Of a DNA stretch of 64,000 nt, positions 63,063 through 64,000 are shown piece by piece. The notes under the pieces are model-generated. The model made no database searches and was not told the DNA's origin. It saw only the letters and a list, made by a program, of their open reading frames with translations. The position numbers were made by a program, and so were the translations under genes. Numbering within the stretch: position 1 is the stretch's first letter; every line of letters begins with the position of its first letter. The DNA is taken from positions 124,001 to 188,000 of the forward strand of contig NZ_VEDF01000005.1 in NCBI RefSeq assembly GCF_007677725.1, given 5' to 3'. Source of the stretch: Pseudomonas sp. URMO17WK12:I11. GTDB lineage: Bacteria > Pseudomonadota > Gammaproteobacteria > Pseudomonadales > Pseudomonadaceae.

Positions 63063-64000
63063 TCAACAGGTGATAGCAAAGTGCTGTTGAAGATGGCGGG
63101 CATGCACTTGCCACGCCTGCAACACCTTGCGCCCGGCCTCGTCTGCCGTGGCCCAGGCGCTCAGGCATGCCTGCTCGAAGTCGCCCAGGGTAGTTGGCGC
63201 ACCCCACTGTGGATCGCTCAGGCGCCGTTGGCAGAAGCTGTACCAACGCAGGCTTTCCTCGCTGTCGAGGGTATCGGGAAAGTTGCGGGCACGGTAACGG
63301 AACAATAATTCAGGCAAGCGTGGATCATCGAACATCCAATGGCCATGACCCAACTGTGCCGGATCCAGGCTACGGACTTGTTCGCACAGGCGCCGGTCGC
63401 GCTCGCCAATGAAGCCTTCATACAACTGCTGTTCAGGGTCCTCGTTCGTGGCGAAATCTTCCTTGCCATAGATATGTTCGAGCTTGTCCTGCCAGACCGC
63501 TTGTTGAGTGCCAAGTGCTTCAGCGCGGGTTTGCAACGAGGCTAGATCGATGCCCAGGCGTTGCTGATCGATCGGGCGCACTACCGACAAAGGCGCGACC
63601 ACCGGGCAGCGATTGATGTGTACCAACTTCAGGGGCACCGGTAGTTGTCCATCAGACAAATCTTCACGCCGAGTGTACAAGCGCTGACGCAGATCCTCAG
63701 CACTTTCCCGCAATAACGGTAGGGTTTCCTGATGCAAATCACAGACTATCAGGGCATTGCGATTGTGTGGGTGCCATGCCAATGGCAAGACTACGCCCAC
63801 GTAATTGCGCGCTGCTGAAAAGCGCCCAGATATATGCACCAGTGGCTGCAACAGACGGATCTGCTCCATCACCTTGTGCTTGCTGCGCAGCTGAAATAAC
63901 CAGTCGAACAACTTTGGCTGTTTCTGCTTGATCAGGCGCGCCAGGGCGATGGTCGCCCGTACGTCGGATAACGCCTCGTGGGCATGCCCATGGTCGATGC
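63063..64000 (-). CDS. sbcB: Exodeoxyribonuclease I SbcB (3' part)
   Basis: About 312 codons of the C-terminal part are present; the gene continues past the right edge. The end of the exonuclease domain (HAHEALSDVRATIALARLI, the DEDDh-type His/Asp region) is followed by the SH3-like and C-terminal helical domains (LRSKHKVMEQIRLLQPLVHISGRFSA; NFPDTLDSEESLRWYSFCQRRLSDP). It degrades single-stranded DNA 3' to 5' in mismatch repair and recombination. Confidence 0.93.
   Translation of the reverse strand, partial: IDHGHAHEALSDVRATIALARLIKQKQPKLFDWLFQLRSKHKVMEQIRLLQPLVHISGRFSAARNYVGVVLPLAWHPHNRNALIVCDLHQETLPLLRESAEDLRQRLYTRREDLSDGQLPVPLKLVHINRCPVVAPLSVVRPIDQQRLGIDLASLQTRAEALGTQQAVWQDKLEHIYGKEDFATNEDPEQQLYEGFIGERDRRLCEQVRSLDPAQLGHGHWMFDDPRLPELLFRYRARNFPDTLDSEESLRWYSFCQRRLSDPQWGAPTTLGDFEQACLSAWATADEAGRKVLQAWQVHARHLQQHFAITC

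Overview
The window looks like chromosomal DNA of a Pseudomonas of the P. putida group. It is GC-rich, and it has phaG, the ttgR-ttgABC efflux locus, a pca (protocatechuate) cluster, an MvaT/TurA-type H-NS-like protein and REP-like hairpins. The gene order closely follows, as I recall it, the stretch of P. putida KT2440 from purU/turA through ttg and pca to phaG and the tct operon. I see no prophage, transposase, CRISPR array or plasmid gene; this is mostly ordinary core genome with many uptake and catabolic genes.

Layout. (1) 1-6548: tricarboxylate uptake. The tctDE two-component genes (tctE cut by the window edge) are divergent from an OprD-type porin, tctC, tctB, tctA and an AbrB-family membrane protein. 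An operator-like repeat lies between them. (2) 6556-12935: housekeeping and lifestyle genes: ung, an enoyl-CoA hydratase/HIBYL-CoA hydrolase-like gene, a Tyr-rich lipoprotein, a diguanylate cyclase, a CWC protein, an RsuA-type pseudouridine synthase, and phaG, which links fatty acid synthesis to PHA or HAA precursors. (3) 12936-20443: tRNA-Gly(CCC), a SulP transporter, a DUF4917 (SIR2-like) protein, a methyltransferase, a TPM protein and periplasmic beta-glucosidase bglX. (4) 20444-25145: a sensor kinase and sigma54 activator of the DctB/DctD (MifS/MifR) type, followed by a 2-oxoglutarate permease-like gene with a clear -24/-12 promoter and upstream repeats. (5) 25146-33809: a looser accessory stretch with two long perfect inverted repeats, a small exported repeat protein, a flavin reductase, a quinol monooxygenase-like protein, AraC and LysR regulators, a ThDP decarboxylase, oxaloacetate decarboxylase and a drug exporter.

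(6) 33878-40573: ttgR and ttgABC, a TetR-controlled RND multidrug and solvent pump, with its operator. (7) 40774-52226: an OprD-type porin and a DUF962 protein on the plus strand, then the minus-strand protocatechuate cluster pcaR, pcaK, pcaI, pcaJ, pcaF, pcaT, pcaB, pcaD, pcaC, which converts protocatechuate ring-cleavage product to succinyl-CoA and acetyl-CoA. PcaR-type boxes lie before pcaI, before pcaR and, with one variant, before pcaK. (8) 52227-64000: a possible small RNA beside the pcaR promoter, a Pit phosphate transporter, a HerA-like ATPase, a chemoreceptor like McpG, a three-gene envelope or glycoconjugate operon, purU, mvaT/turA and the 3' part of sbcB.

Most functions rest on protein motifs and gene order recognised by eye; no database search was run. 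Comparisons with other strains are from memory.
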